Source: Sulfurospirillum diekertiae (GTDB lineage: Bacteria > Campylobacterota > Campylobacteria > Campylobacterales > Sulfurospirillaceae). From it: a DNA stretch of 64,000 nucleotides. Below are positions 8,472 through 17,243 of this stretch, in pieces. A program made the translations under genes and the position numbers. Each line of letters starts with the position of its first letter. The stretch's first letter is position 1. Below the pieces are notes generated by a model, which did not search any database, was not told the DNA's origin, and saw only the letters and a list, made by a program, of their open reading frames with translations. The stretch spans positions 1,054,001-1,118,000 of the forward strand of contig NZ_CP039734.2 of assembly GCF_011769985.2 (NCBI RefSeq). Direction: 5' to 3'.

Positions 8472-9545
8472 TTATTCTTTACGTTTTAAAAAGGTTTCGA
8501 TCTCTTCAATGGCTTTTTTATTTGAGAGGTTAAATTTGATTTCAATGCGCCTTGAAGCTTCTTTGTCTTCAACCCCATTTTTAAAGATACGATCACTGTA
8601 AGCTCGTCCATTGGCGCTGAGGTATTTTTGAAGAAGTGCCGTACGTTTTTCATCGAGAGAATAGATAAACGCCATAACCGAATAGGCTCTCTTTTGCGAA
8701 AGATCAAGGTTGTGCATGTAAGACCCATCAGAGTCAGTGTGCCCTTCAATGACGATATGGTCGATATTTTCACGTATCGTAGCATCATTTAACAGTACAT
8801 CAAGGTAGGGTTGCAGTGTCTCTGTCAGTTGTTTTTTCGCTTCAGGTTTAAGCTCATACGAACCGACGTCAAAGAGTACGGAAGCAGGCAGACGAATTGC
8901 ACCACTGTTGGGGTCAATGTTGATTTTTTTGCCCAGTTTTTCTTTAAGTTCTTGTATCACTTTGATGCGAATACCCGTGAGGTTTTTGATACGAGATTTT
9001 GTTAAATTTAGATCTTCAACTAACTGTTGATGCGCAGCAGTGCTCTCCAGCAATTTTGCACTTAACAAAGCAAGCTCACCCTCTTTTAGCTTAAGCGTTT
9101 GGGTCGTTGTCCCAAGTTCCATTTGGCTTGCAACAAGTTCACCTTTCACTTCATCACGAGCAAGCTCTGTGTCAAGCAAGAGTTTTTTGAGGCTTTCAAT
9201 TTCTCTGTCGCTGAGTTGGAGTTTTGCAGTGCTTACATTGAGATCATTCTCTTTTTGAGCAAGTAACTCTTGTGCGATTTGCAACGAAGCACTTGTGACA
9301 TTCATGTCAGAACGTAGCCTTAAAAAATCTTGCTTTTTCTGTATCAACTCTTCTTGGCTAAGCTGCAAAACTCTTTTTTGCTCTTCAAGATCGTTTTTGA
9401 TCCCTTTAAGATCGGTTTGTACATAGACATATTTGACAACAATCGCGCCAATAAGCAAAATAAAAACAAACAACAGTCCTGCCATGAGGTCAGCGTATGA
9501 AACCCAAAAGTTTTGGTCTGAGCTTTGAGATCGGTTGTAACGCAT
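8472..9545 (-). CDS. OmpA/MotB-like protein with one membrane helix and coiled coil
   Basis: A 357-residue protein with a MotB-like layout: a short N-terminus, one membrane helix (about 20-42, after WVSYADLMAGLLFVF), a long coiled coil (about 45-190) and a C-terminal OmpA peptidoglycan-binding domain (VIEGHTDSDG, then LSQKRAYSV). The Asp in SYADLMAG sits where MotB/ZorB proteins carry the proton-binding Asp. Its start overlaps the stop of the MotA-like gene by one base. Together they should form an ion-driven 5:2-type membrane motor unit; there are no flagellar or Zorya effector genes nearby. Confidence 0.85.
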   Translation of the reverse strand: MRYNRSQSSDQNFWVSYADLMAGLLFVFILLIGAIVVKYVYVQTDLKGIKNDLEEQKRVLQLSQEELIQKKQDFLRLRSDMNVTSASLQIAQELLAQKENDLNVSTAKLQLSDREIESLKKLLLDTELARDEVKGELVASQMELGTTTQTLKLKEGELALLSAKLLESTAAHQQLVEDLNLTKSRIKNLTGIRIKVIQELKEKLGKKINIDPNSGAIRLPASVLFDVGSYELKPEAKKQLTETLQPYLDVLLNDATIRENIDHIVIEGHTDSDGSYMHNLDLSQKRAYSVMAFIYSLDEKRTALLQKYLSANGRAYSDRIFKNGVEDKEASRRIEIKFNLSNKKAIEEIETFLKRKE

Positions 9546-10705
9546 TATTTTAACGCATCCATTTTTTGGATAATCTCTTCGGTTTCCGCATCGATGATCT
9601 TCAAGCTCTCTTTGAGTGATTCAACTTCTTCATTCGAAGGTGCTTCATTGTGTGCAACACTCGTTGCTTTAAGGACTCGAAGCATCTCTTGGTTGGTTGC
9701 TATCATCTCTTCATTGCTCTCTGCCATCTTTACATGTAACGTAGTTGTGTTCTCGTTGAATTGGTTGAGTTTGGTGAGCATATCTTCATAAACATGTACC
9801 AAGTCGCGCTGTTTTTCCTGCGATTTTGCAAGCATTTCCATGCCGTCTTTGATGTGCTCAGCACCTCTTTTGACCGCTGCCGCTTCTAGTGTGAGCATTT
9901 CATCAAAGAGCTCAAATTTCGCTTCAATATTTTTACCTAGACGCTCAAAAAAGTCGTTGGAACTAAGGTGTTCAAACATTCTTCCAATGCGATCAAAATG
10001 TTGAAGATTTTCTTGCAAATACGCATGTTCTATCTCTTCTTTTGACCAAAACAGTGATGCGGTTGACTCTTGAATAAGGGCAACTTCTTTATCAAAACGG
10101 CTGAGTCCTCGTTTTTCAAAGAAGATCCACCAAAGTGAGAGTAAGATACCATAGATGGAGACGTAAAACGCTGTGCCAACACCACTTAAAAGAAGGGTTA
10201 TCTCATTTTCCAAAGCGCCTGCTGTTTGCGAAGAAAAATTAGGCAGGGTTAACGCGATAGAGATAAACGTACCTAAAATACCCATCGTTGGGAAGATAGA
10301 AGCCGCAACAGAAGCGTAGTTGTCATTGCGAATGCGTTTGGCATAGGCATCGATGAAATTCTCAAAAGATGCATTGGACTTGACGCTACTACCGATAGGC
10401 ATGAGGTTTTTGGAAACATACTCGTGAAGTTCAGTTTGAAACTCTTTAGCATAGCGAAGAAATGTACAAGCACCCAGTTCACCATTGTGTTTGGCAAAAA
10501 TGAGTGAAACAATGTAGATAAATCCGATAAGAATAATACTATGGATACCTACTTTAAAATGAAGAATGTCTAAAAAACCCAGTAAAAAATAGATATATGC
10601 TAACGTTGGAAGTAAAATGAGCTTCAGATAGACAAAAGCACAGCTACGTTGGGGTGTTTCGAGTGATGCGAGATTTTGGAGTGTTTCGTTCATGTCTTCG
10701 TTCAT
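9545..10705 (-). CDS. MotA/TolQ/ExbB-family proton channel protein
   Basis: About 386 residues from ATG 10705 (longer frame opens at 10789, but 10705 has a better spaced AAAGGC). Membrane helices lie near the N-terminus (LILLPTLAYIYFLL and a second helix), and the MotA/ExbB signature is PTMGILGTFISIALTL followed by LLLSGVGTAFYVSIYGILLSLWW. A cytoplasmic coiled-coil tail of about 150 residues follows. It is the channel partner of the OmpA/MotB-like gene, which it overlaps. A TTTACATGTAAC variant (9729-9740) encodes LHVK in the tail. The process powered is unknown. Confidence 0.85.
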   Translation of the reverse strand: MNEDMNETLQNLASLETPQRSCAFVYLKLILLPTLAYIYFLLGFLDILHFKVGIHSIILIGFIYIVSLIFAKHNGELGACTFLRYAKEFQTELHEYVSKNLMPIGSSVKSNASFENFIDAYAKRIRNDNYASVAASIFPTMGILGTFISIALTLPNFSSQTAGALENEITLLLSGVGTAFYVSIYGILLSLWWIFFEKRGLSRFDKEVALIQESTASLFWSKEEIEHAYLQENLQHFDRIGRMFEHLSSNDFFERLGKNIEAKFELFDEMLTLEAAAVKRGAEHIKDGMEMLAKSQEKQRDLVHVYEDMLTKLNQFNENTTTLHVKMAESNEEMIATNQEMLRVLKATSVAHNEAPSNEEVESLKESLKIIDAETEEIIQKMDALK

Positions 10706-10921
10706 AAAAAGCCTTTGTAAAGTATCTATAATTTCTTTATGGACTATTATAACGCTTCTTTTTATACAGATGCTTAACAAGCGCTTCAAATTGCTTATAA
10801 TTAACGTGAGATTAATATTAAAAGACTACAATTTATCATACTAAAAACTCTGTGGTGAGAGAGATACCGCACTGTGTATCACTTTTCAAATGCCTTTCCT
10901 TAACCTCTTTAAGGTTCATTC

Positions 10922-11809
10922 ATGTCCTCCAAAAAAGATTTTTTAGAACGTCATAGCATTAAGCAGTTGCTTAAAACGACACTTCATGGTACTATTGAAA
11001 ATATTGCGACGCATTTAAAGGCTTTTTTACAAACCAAAGACCCTGAAAGCTTGCATCAGTACCGTGTTTACATTCGCACAGCACGCTCTATTTGCTTGGA
11101 ATTTAGCGAGTTTATGGATGAAAAACGTCAATTTGTCCTTGATAAAACGCTCAAAGTTCTCCAGCAAGAGACCAACGAAATGCGTGATCTTGACGTTTTT
11201 ATAGAGTCGCTTGATGCCTATAAGCAAAAAGTTGACGATCAGTATTGGGATGATGTTGAACATCTCCAAACACAACTTTTGGCAGAAAAGGAGTTGGCGT
11301 ATCGTAGTTTTGAAACAAAATTTACGCCCAAGCTTCAAGCCAAGATCATTGAAGAGTTAACCGAATTACAGAATGATGAAAAGCTCTGCCTTCCTAAATC
11401 CGAAGAAAAACTGTTCCGCCATATCAAAGCCATCATCGAAAAGCGTCTCAAAAAGATTGCTAAACTCTCCAAAAAGCTTGATATAAAATCTTCCAATGAA
11501 AAATTTCATAAACTAAGACTCCACTACAAAAAACTCCGTTATACCTGTGATGCTTTATCTTTCAAACAGTTTGCTAAAAGTTTTAAGCCAATTCAAAATG
11601 CTTTTGGTAAAGTGCAAGACAAAAATACCCAAATCGAGCGTATCAAACGTTATAATAGCGCCAACAGTGTGGCACTCCAAAAGGTCATTGCGCTTTTAGA
11701 AGAAGAAATTGACAATGATAAGCGTGTCTGCATCGAAAAATCGACTAAGGATATCCTCCAAACTATGCACGAAAAATTTGAAAAAATCTTTACATGTAAA
11801 GAGTCTTAA
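10922..11809 (+). CDS. CHAD-domain protein
   Basis: A 295-residue helical protein with the CHAD pattern of conserved His, Lys and Arg: HQYRVYIRTARS near the N-terminus and FHKLRLHYKKLRYTCDAL near residue 200, two repeats of basic helices that in known CHAD proteins bind inorganic polyphosphate. No CYTH/triphosphatase domain is fused. It ends in IFTCKES, where a TTTACATGTAAA copy (11789-11800) provides FTCK. Two bases later the YgjP-like metallopeptidase gene starts, so the two are co-transcribed. Confidence 0.88.
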   Translation: MSSKKDFLERHSIKQLLKTTLHGTIENIATHLKAFLQTKDPESLHQYRVYIRTARSICLEFSEFMDEKRQFVLDKTLKVLQQETNEMRDLDVFIESLDAYKQKVDDQYWDDVEHLQTQLLAEKELAYRSFETKFTPKLQAKIIEELTELQNDEKLCLPKSEEKLFRHIKAIIEKRLKKIAKLSKKLDIKSSNEKFHKLRLHYKKLRYTCDALSFKQFAKSFKPIQNAFGKVQDKNTQIERIKRYNSANSVALQKVIALLEEEIDNDKRVCIEKSTKDILQTMHEKFEKIFTCKES

Positions 11810-11811
11810 TT

Positions 11812-12315
11812 GTGCCAGATTTAGAATACATCGCTCATTATCCTGAACATCTCAAAGATCAGATTCGCCATCTTATTCAAGTAGAAAAATTAGGAGCGTA
11901 CCTACTTTCCAAGTACCCAACCACGCACAATCTGACAAGTGACAAGGCGCTGTATGCTTATGTGATGGAGATACGAACAGAGTTCCTTCGCAAAAGTGAG
12001 CCCATCACCAAAGTGCTCTACGATGGCAAGATCAACGACATCAACGACGCGCTTGGCTTGCACCGTGTTACCATCAAAAACCATGGAGGACGCCTTAGAA
12101 GTAAAAGCGAAATCCGAGTGGCAACCCTATTTAAAAACACCCCAGAGCCTTTTTTAAAAATGATTTGTGTACACGAACTCGCCCATCTCAAAGAGAAAGA
12201 GCACAACAAAGCCTTTTACGCCCTGTGCGAAAAAATGGAGCCGAGTTATCATCAGTTGGAGTTTGACGTCAGGCTTTATTTGACGCATTTGGATTTGTTT
12301 GGGAAGTTGTATTAG
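11812..12315 (+). CDS. YgjP-like (DUF45/M48-type) zinc metallopeptidase
   Basis: A 167-residue protein with a GTG start two bases after the CHAD stop. The zinc site is ICVHELAHLKEKEHNKAFY (HExxH around residues 123-127, with a downstream His), the standard YgjP/WLM layout. The N-terminal half carries an RTEFLRKS-type basic segment and RVTIKNHGGRLRSKSE. Family members are small cytosolic putative peptidases of unclear substrate. TTTACATGTAAA begins two bases after its stop. Confidence 0.82.
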   Translation: MPDLEYIAHYPEHLKDQIRHLIQVEKLGAYLLSKYPTTHNLTSDKALYAYVMEIRTEFLRKSEPITKVLYDGKINDINDALGLHRVTIKNHGGRLRSKSEIRVATLFKNTPEPFLKMICVHELAHLKEKEHNKAFYALCEKMEPSYHQLEFDVRLYLTHLDLFGKLY

Positions 12316-12359
12316 GTTTTACATGTAAAAATAATAGAGAGAAGAAAGGAGTATCTAAT

Positions 12360-13406
12360 ATGGAGCTGAAACTTGAAACTTATGATGAAGTTATAGCACA
12401 TTTAACTAAAAGCAAAAGAACAAAGCACCTACTTTTAGGTAATGGTTTTAGTATGGCATATGATGCAAATATATTCTCATATAATGCTCTGCACCAATTT
12501 ATTGACAAACTTGACAATGACCTTCTTTCTAAGCTTTTTGAAATTATTAATACAAAAAACTTCGAACTAGTAATGAAACAATTAGATAATTTTAGTGAAT
12601 TAGTTGATATCTTTGGTTCTGATGAAGCCTTAAAGAATAAAGTCAAAGAAGCGAGTGCTAAGTTAAAGAATAGCCTAATTAATGCAATTGAAGATTTACA
12701 CCCAGAGCATGTATTTAAAATCTCTGAAGAAAAAAGTGATATTTGCGCTGCATTTTTAAATAGCTATTTGGAAAAAGATGGAAAGATTTTTACAACAAAT
12801 TATGATGTTTTACTTTATTGGGTTTTGATGAGAAATAGAGATAATATTCCTAATGCAATTGATGGTTTTGGAAGAGAGAAAGAAGAAGATATTGACTATG
12901 TGGATGATATAGAATATTCAGAACTACGTTGGGGAAAACATAAAGAAAAGCAAACAATTTATTATTTGCATGGTGCATTACCATTATTTGATACTGGCGT
13001 AAATATTATTAAAGAAGAATATGATTCTGAACATTACATTATGGAAAAAATAAAAAATAGATTGGAACAGAAAGAATATCCTGTTTTTGTAACTGCTGGA
13101 ACTAGTGAACAAAAATTAGAACATATTTTGCACAATTATTACTTATCCTATTGCTATGAAAGCCTTTCTAAAATTGAAGGGTCATTAATTACATTTGGTT
13201 TTAATTTTGGTGAATATGATGAGCATATAATCAAAGCAATCAATATTGCCGCAAAAAATGGTAAAAAGGTATCAGATAAATTGTGGAGTGTTTATATCGG
13301 TGTTTATTCAGAAAGTGATCAAAAACATATTGAAAGAATTAAATCAAAATTTAAGTGTAAAGTACATATATTTGATGCAAAAACAGTACATGTCTGGAAT
13401 ATGTAA
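12360..13406 (+). CDS. DUF4917 family, SIR2-like protein
   Basis: A 348-residue protein with a SIR2-like nucleotide-binding start LLLGNGFSMAYDA (about residues 25-37), then IFTTNYDVLLYW and YYLHGALPLFD, which match the Asn/Asp and His positions of SIR2-type NAD-binding folds. DUF4917/SIR2-like proteins occur both alone and in phage-defence systems. The gene is clearly more AT-rich than its neighbours and has AAGGAG before the start, suggesting transfer. No defence partner gene is adjacent (metallopeptidase before, PhzF after). Function is inferred from fold only. Confidence 0.7.
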   Translation: MELKLETYDEVIAHLTKSKRTKHLLLGNGFSMAYDANIFSYNALHQFIDKLDNDLLSKLFEIINTKNFELVMKQLDNFSELVDIFGSDEALKNKVKEASAKLKNSLINAIEDLHPEHVFKISEEKSDICAAFLNSYLEKDGKIFTTNYDVLLYWVLMRNRDNIPNAIDGFGREKEEDIDYVDDIEYSELRWGKHKEKQTIYYLHGALPLFDTGVNIIKEEYDSEHYIMEKIKNRLEQKEYPVFVTAGTSEQKLEHILHNYYLSYCYESLSKIEGSLITFGFNFGEYDEHIIKAINIAAKNGKKVSDKLWSVYIGVYSESDQKHIERIKSKFKCKVHIFDAKTVHVWNM

Positions 13407-13440
13407 TTACATCTTACAACTAAAAATATAGGACACAATA

Positions 13441-14247
13441 ATGAAATTCTCCAAATTTCCCATCTACATCGTAGATGCCTTTACCAAAGAACTTTTCAAA
13501 GGTAATCAAGCCGCTGTTATGCCGCTAGATAGTTGGTTGTCTGAAAGTATGATGCAAAGCATTGCGTCTGAAAACAATCTTTCTGAAACGGCTTTTTTTG
13601 TTAAAAATAATGAAGGTATTTATGAAATCCGTTGGTTCTCACCGCTGAAAGAGATCGACTTTTGCGGTCATGCGACTTTGGCGAGTGCGTATGTTATTTT
13701 TAACTATCTTGGCGAAAAAGGCACTATCAAATTTTGGGCGAAAGCGGTCAATACTATTGAGGTGAATTTGCGTGACAATGGACTGATTGAAATGAGTTTC
13801 CCCAATCGTGCGCCTGAGCGTGTTAGCGAAGTTCCCGAAGCGTTAAAAACAGGGCTTTTCATAACGCCACTTGAATTTCACAAAAACCAACAAGCGTACT
13901 TTGCGGTGTATGCAAGTGAGGACGATGTTAAAAAGGTCGTACCTGATCTTGAAAAGCTCAAAACCCTTGCCCCTCTTGACGTGGTGGTGACCGCTCCTAG
14001 TGTGGAGTATGACTTTGCATCGCGCTACTTTTGGCCTGCGAACGGTGGCGTGGAAGACCCCGTGACGGGTTCTATCCACGCAGGGTTGGCGCCTTTTTGG
14101 GCGAAGCGTTTGGGTAAAACTGAACTTGTAGCTTTGCAGGCTTCTCAACGTACGGGTGTGCTAAATTGTCGTGTCACGGAAGAGCGTATTTTTATCTCGG
14201 GCGCGTGCAAAGCGTATTTGGAAGGCAGTATTAGTATTCCATTTTAG
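13441..14247 (+). CDS. PhzF-family isomerase
   Basis: A 268-residue PhzF/YddE-fold protein made of two similar halves. The catalytic Glu is in NNLSETAFFV, the binding loops are FCGHATLASAYV and DPVTGSIHAGLAPFW. PhzF enzymes isomerise or epimerise small metabolites; there are no phenazine genes, so this is a generic family member of unknown substrate. The TTTACATGTAAA copy one base after the stop is followed by a GAGACATC hairpin shared with the convergent transporter. Confidence 0.9.
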   Translation: MKFSKFPIYIVDAFTKELFKGNQAAVMPLDSWLSESMMQSIASENNLSETAFFVKNNEGIYEIRWFSPLKEIDFCGHATLASAYVIFNYLGEKGTIKFWAKAVNTIEVNLRDNGLIEMSFPNRAPERVSEVPEALKTGLFITPLEFHKNQQAYFAVYASEDDVKKVVPDLEKLKTLAPLDVVVTAPSVEYDFASRYFWPANGGVEDPVTGSIHAGLAPFWAKRLGKTELVALQASQRTGVLNCRVTEERIFISGACKAYLEGSISIPF

Positions 14248-14260
14248 CTTTACATGTAAA

Positions 14261-14280
14261 GAGACATCATCCGATGTCTC
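14261..14280. terminator. Hairpin between convergent PhzF and EamA genes
   Basis: GAGACATC and GATGTCTC form an 8-bp stem with a 4-base loop directly after a TTTACATGTAAA copy. The stop codon of the minus-strand EamA gene lies in the stem. The same arrangement, palindrome then this hairpin, recurs at 16199-16230. Confidence 0.65.
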
Positions 14281-15163
14281 TGGTTTTCTCAAACACTCTT
14301 TTGAACTTAAAATTACTACCAAACGTATTGATAATAAGCCCTAAGATAATCAAAAAACAAGCGCTAATCTTTAAGCTTCCGATTGGCTCGTTGAACACAA
14401 AGTAAGAACCAAGAAGCCCAAATATAGGCACTAAAAGTGACAGAGGTGCGACGCTTGATGCTGGGTATTTGTGCAGGAGTGAGTTCCAAACCCAGTAGCC
14501 CATGAGGGTTGTAGGGTACACTTGAAAGAGAATGGAAAAGATGGCTTTGCCATCAAGATTTTCGAAAAAGTTTACAAACACACTATCGCCTTGCGTAAGG
14601 TACGCCAACAAAAAAAGAGGAATCGGCGAGAAGATACTCGCATAAATTAAAAACGCAAAGACCTCTTTAGTTCCTGTTTTTTTAACAATGATATTAGCGA
14701 TACTCCACGAGATAGCACCTACAAGTACCAGAGAAAGTCCTAAGTAAGTGACCGTGCCATCGGTAATGCTGATGATAAAAGCAATACCCACAAGCGCTGT
14801 GACAAATCCTAACTTTTTATGCAGTTGGATTTTTTCATGTAAAACAATAGAACCTAAGATGACCGTAAAAAAAGCACTCAGTTGTAACACCAAAGAAGCA
14901 ACGCCCGCTGATATGCCAAAGTAAATGCCCAAAGAGACCATACCCCACAGTCCAACGCCAAAGATGAGCCCATAACTTGCAATATGCACCATTGAGACAT
15001 TGGGCTTTTTGATAAAAAAAATGAGCGGTATGGCACAAAGCAAAAAGCGAAGCCCTGCGAGCATAAAGGGATTTAAGGAGAGGAGTCCTAGCTTGATGAT
15101 GGAAAAATTAATCCCCCATACAAATGTAATGAAAACCGCCAGTAAGAAGTCTTTTTTTTGCAT
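14267..15163 (-). CDS. EamA/DMT-family transporter
   Basis: A roughly 298-residue integral membrane protein with about ten helices in two EamA repeats (AVFITFVWGINFSIIKLG opening the first; SWSIANIIV opening the second). Such proteins export amino acids or other small metabolites. I choose ATG 15163 because GGGAG lies just before it; an in-frame ATG 36 bases upstream lacks a site. It is divergent from the AraC regulator gene, which may control it. Confidence 0.88.
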   Translation of the reverse strand: MQKKDFLLAVFITFVWGINFSIIKLGLLSLNPFMLAGLRFLLCAIPLIFFIKKPNVSMVHIASYGLIFGVGLWGMVSLGIYFGISAGVASLVLQLSAFFTVILGSIVLHEKIQLHKKLGFVTALVGIAFIISITDGTVTYLGLSLVLVGAISWSIANIIVKKTGTKEVFAFLIYASIFSPIPLFLLAYLTQGDSVFVNFFENLDGKAIFSILFQVYPTTLMGYWVWNSLLHKYPASSVAPLSLLVPIFGLLGSYFVFNEPIGSLKISACFLIILGLIINTFGSNFKFKRVFEKTRDIG

Positions 15164-15314
15164 GAAATGCTCCCAATAATTTAGTATGGGTGAAATCATA
15201 TCCGTAAAAAAAAATTAATTCTTCACTAGTGTTGCTCTAAAAGTTATCTATTTGTGCTCATAAAATTATTATATTTTGCTAAAATTCTTACATGTAACGT
15301 GAAAGGATGCGCAA

Positions 15315-16196
15315 ATGCGACGAAAAGAGACCAATCTAACGCATAGTAAATTAGCCAATGATCTGCTCAATTACATCAATAATCATATTGAAACGCAGAT
15401 CAATATTGACGAGTTGGCGGCTGAGTTTGGGTTGAGCAAATTTCACTTTCACCGCATTTTTAAAGAGCAAACGGGTAGCAACATCTACGAAACGATTCGC
15501 TCTGTCAGATTGCAAAAAGCGTCCAATCTACTCATCACAAACAAATACTCAACCATCACGCAAATCGCCAATATGTGTGGGTATAGCTCCCAAACTTCAT
15601 TTATTCGGGTGTTTAAAGAGCGCTTTTCCCAAACCCCAAAACTGTGGCGCAATGGCGGCTACAAAGCGTACTCCAATGCCATTTTAAGTGGCACATGTAA
15701 TGCCTTACTCACCCATACCGACTTTTCACATTTGGAAGCCAAAATAGTCAAAACAAAACCCAAAAGTGTTTACTACATCAGGCAAAAAGGTTACAACCGT
15801 CAAGCGGTACAAATATGGCAAAAGATGATGGCTTGGGTTTATACCAACGAGATAGAGCAGTACGAGCAGATCGCCATCTACCATGACAATCCCATCATTA
15901 CACCACTTCACGAATGTTCTTACGTAGCGTGCATTGCGCCCATGGATGGCAAAAAATTGAAAAATACGAGCTTACCTATTTTTGAGATGTACGATGGACT
16001 TTGCGCAACGTTTGAGGTAGAGGGGCAATACAACGATATGCTTAAACTCATTCAATGGGTTTACCACGAATGGCTTCCTGAGAGCGGATATGAAGCGATC
16101 ACGATTCCCTCATACACTATCTTTGAAAAGAATCATTTTTTAAGTGATGATGGACTTTTTAAGTGTACGTACTATCTGCCGGTGAAGTATGTTTAG
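15315..16196 (+). CDS. AraC-family regulator with GyrI-like effector domain
   Basis: A 293-residue regulator. The N-terminal 110 residues hold two helix-turn-helix motifs (INIDELAAEFGLSKFHFHRI and ITQIANMCGYSSQTSFIRVF, the latter with the family's GYSSQ signature). The C-terminal half (from about 135) is a GyrI/BmrR-like small-molecule-binding domain. This order matches the Rob/SoxS-type branch. Its start has AAAGGATG upstream, and a palindrome variant lies at 15289-15300 in the promoter region. By divergence it may regulate the EamA exporter gene. Confidence 0.88.
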   Translation: MRRKETNLTHSKLANDLLNYINNHIETQINIDELAAEFGLSKFHFHRIFKEQTGSNIYETIRSVRLQKASNLLITNKYSTITQIANMCGYSSQTSFIRVFKERFSQTPKLWRNGGYKAYSNAILSGTCNALLTHTDFSHLEAKIVKTKPKSVYYIRQKGYNRQAVQIWQKMMAWVYTNEIEQYEQIAIYHDNPIITPLHECSYVACIAPMDGKKLKNTSLPIFEMYDGLCATFEVEGQYNDMLKLIQWVYHEWLPESGYEAITIPSYTIFEKNHFLSDDGLFKCTYYLPVKYV

Positions 16197-16210
16197 CGTT
16201 TACATGTAAA

Positions 16211-16230
16211 GAGACATCAAGTGATGTCTC
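16211..16230. terminator. Hairpin between convergent AraC and hydrolase genes
   Basis: GAGACATCA and TGATGTCTC form a 9-bp stem with a 2-base loop, directly after the palindrome at 16199-16210 and followed by T-rich sequence. It repeats the arrangement seen at 14249-14280. Confidence 0.7.
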
Positions 16231-17144
16231 TACTTTATTTTTTTCTCTTCCAAAAATTTCAACAACGCTTCTACTACAACCTTTGGTTTCTCTTCCGGTA
16301 CAAAATGCCCGCAATTTTCTACCCCAAAGCCTTGAACGTCGCAGGCGTATTTTTGCCAGCCTTCTAAGACATTCCAGATATTGCCAACCACGCCATTGGC
16401 TCCCCAAAGAACGAGGAGAGGTGTTTTGATGGTAAAAGGTCTGTCGATTTTATCGTGTTCTAGGTCAATGGTATTTGATGCTCTATAATCTTCGCTAATG
16501 CCATGCACGGTTGCCGGATTACTGTAATGGCGAATGTACTCTTGCAAGACATCTTCAGGAAAGTTTTTTTGCGCCTCAGGTGTGGCTTTTTTGAGGAGAT
16601 TGTTGCGGATGAAATACTCAGGATCAGCTCCCAAAAAACGCTCAGGAAAGTCATATGCTTGGATGTAGAAAAACCAGTGCCAGTATTTGGTTGCAAACTC
16701 ACGATTGGTCTGTTCGTACATGTCGAGCGTTGGGAGTATGTCCATCATCGAGCAGGTGAGTACTTTTTCAGGATGGTCAAGCATGAGGCGGTGACATACT
16801 CGCGCACCTCGATCGTGCCCCACAATGTGAAACTTTGAAAAGCCTAGTTTTTGCATCACGCTCACTTGGTCTTGTGCCATCACACGTTTAGAGTAGTTAG
16901 AGTGATCAGGCAAGCCTTTGGGTTTGGAGCTATTGCCATAGCCTCTAAGGTCAGTGGCAACAACGGTATATTTTTTGGCAAGCTCAGGGGCAATGTCTCG
17001 CCAGATGAGGTAACTTTCAGGATGCCCATGCAGCAGTAAAATGACCTCTTCACCCTTACCACCGATGAGGGTGTTGATCTGTACATTATCACCCACGTCG
17101 ATCATTTTTCGCTCAAACCCTTTGAAATAATCCGTTATAGCCAT
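16230..17144 (-). CDS. Alpha/beta hydrolase, fluoroacetate-dehalogenase-like
   Basis: A 304-residue alpha/beta hydrolase. The oxyanion region is LLHGHPESYLIW, the nucleophile elbow is VGHDRGARV with Asp rather than Ser, and the catalytic His is in ENCGHFVPEEKP. DRGAR supplies the two Arg that bind a carboxylate in fluoroacetate dehalogenases, and KYWHWFF offers the His-Trp of the halide pocket; SEDYRAS and HDKID also match. It likely cleaves a haloacetate-type ester or halide, cytosolically. The start has GGAGAGG. Soluble epoxide hydrolase is the alternative, but the double Arg favours haloacetate. Confidence 0.85.
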   Translation of the reverse strand: MAITDYFKGFERKMIDVGDNVQINTLIGGKGEEVILLLHGHPESYLIWRDIAPELAKKYTVVATDLRGYGNSSKPKGLPDHSNYSKRVMAQDQVSVMQKLGFSKFHIVGHDRGARVCHRLMLDHPEKVLTCSMMDILPTLDMYEQTNREFATKYWHWFFYIQAYDFPERFLGADPEYFIRNNLLKKATPEAQKNFPEDVLQEYIRHYSNPATVHGISEDYRASNTIDLEHDKIDRPFTIKTPLLVLWGANGVVGNIWNVLEGWQKYACDVQGFGVENCGHFVPEEKPKVVVEALLKFLEEKKIK

Positions 17145-17243
17145 TGCACCTCTCCGTCATTGTAATATGTGATATTTTATCACATGATGAGAATTTCTGC
17201 TTTAAAATCTTTACATGTAACGCTAAAGAGATACTTTTGTGTT

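Noticed and set aside
8472-10705. Zorya-type anti-phage system
   Set aside because: The MotA/MotB-like pair fits ZorA/ZorB in outline, but the ZorA-like tail is short and no ZorC, ZorD or ZorE gene is adjacent; the neighbours are a c-di-GMP enzyme and a CHAD protein.
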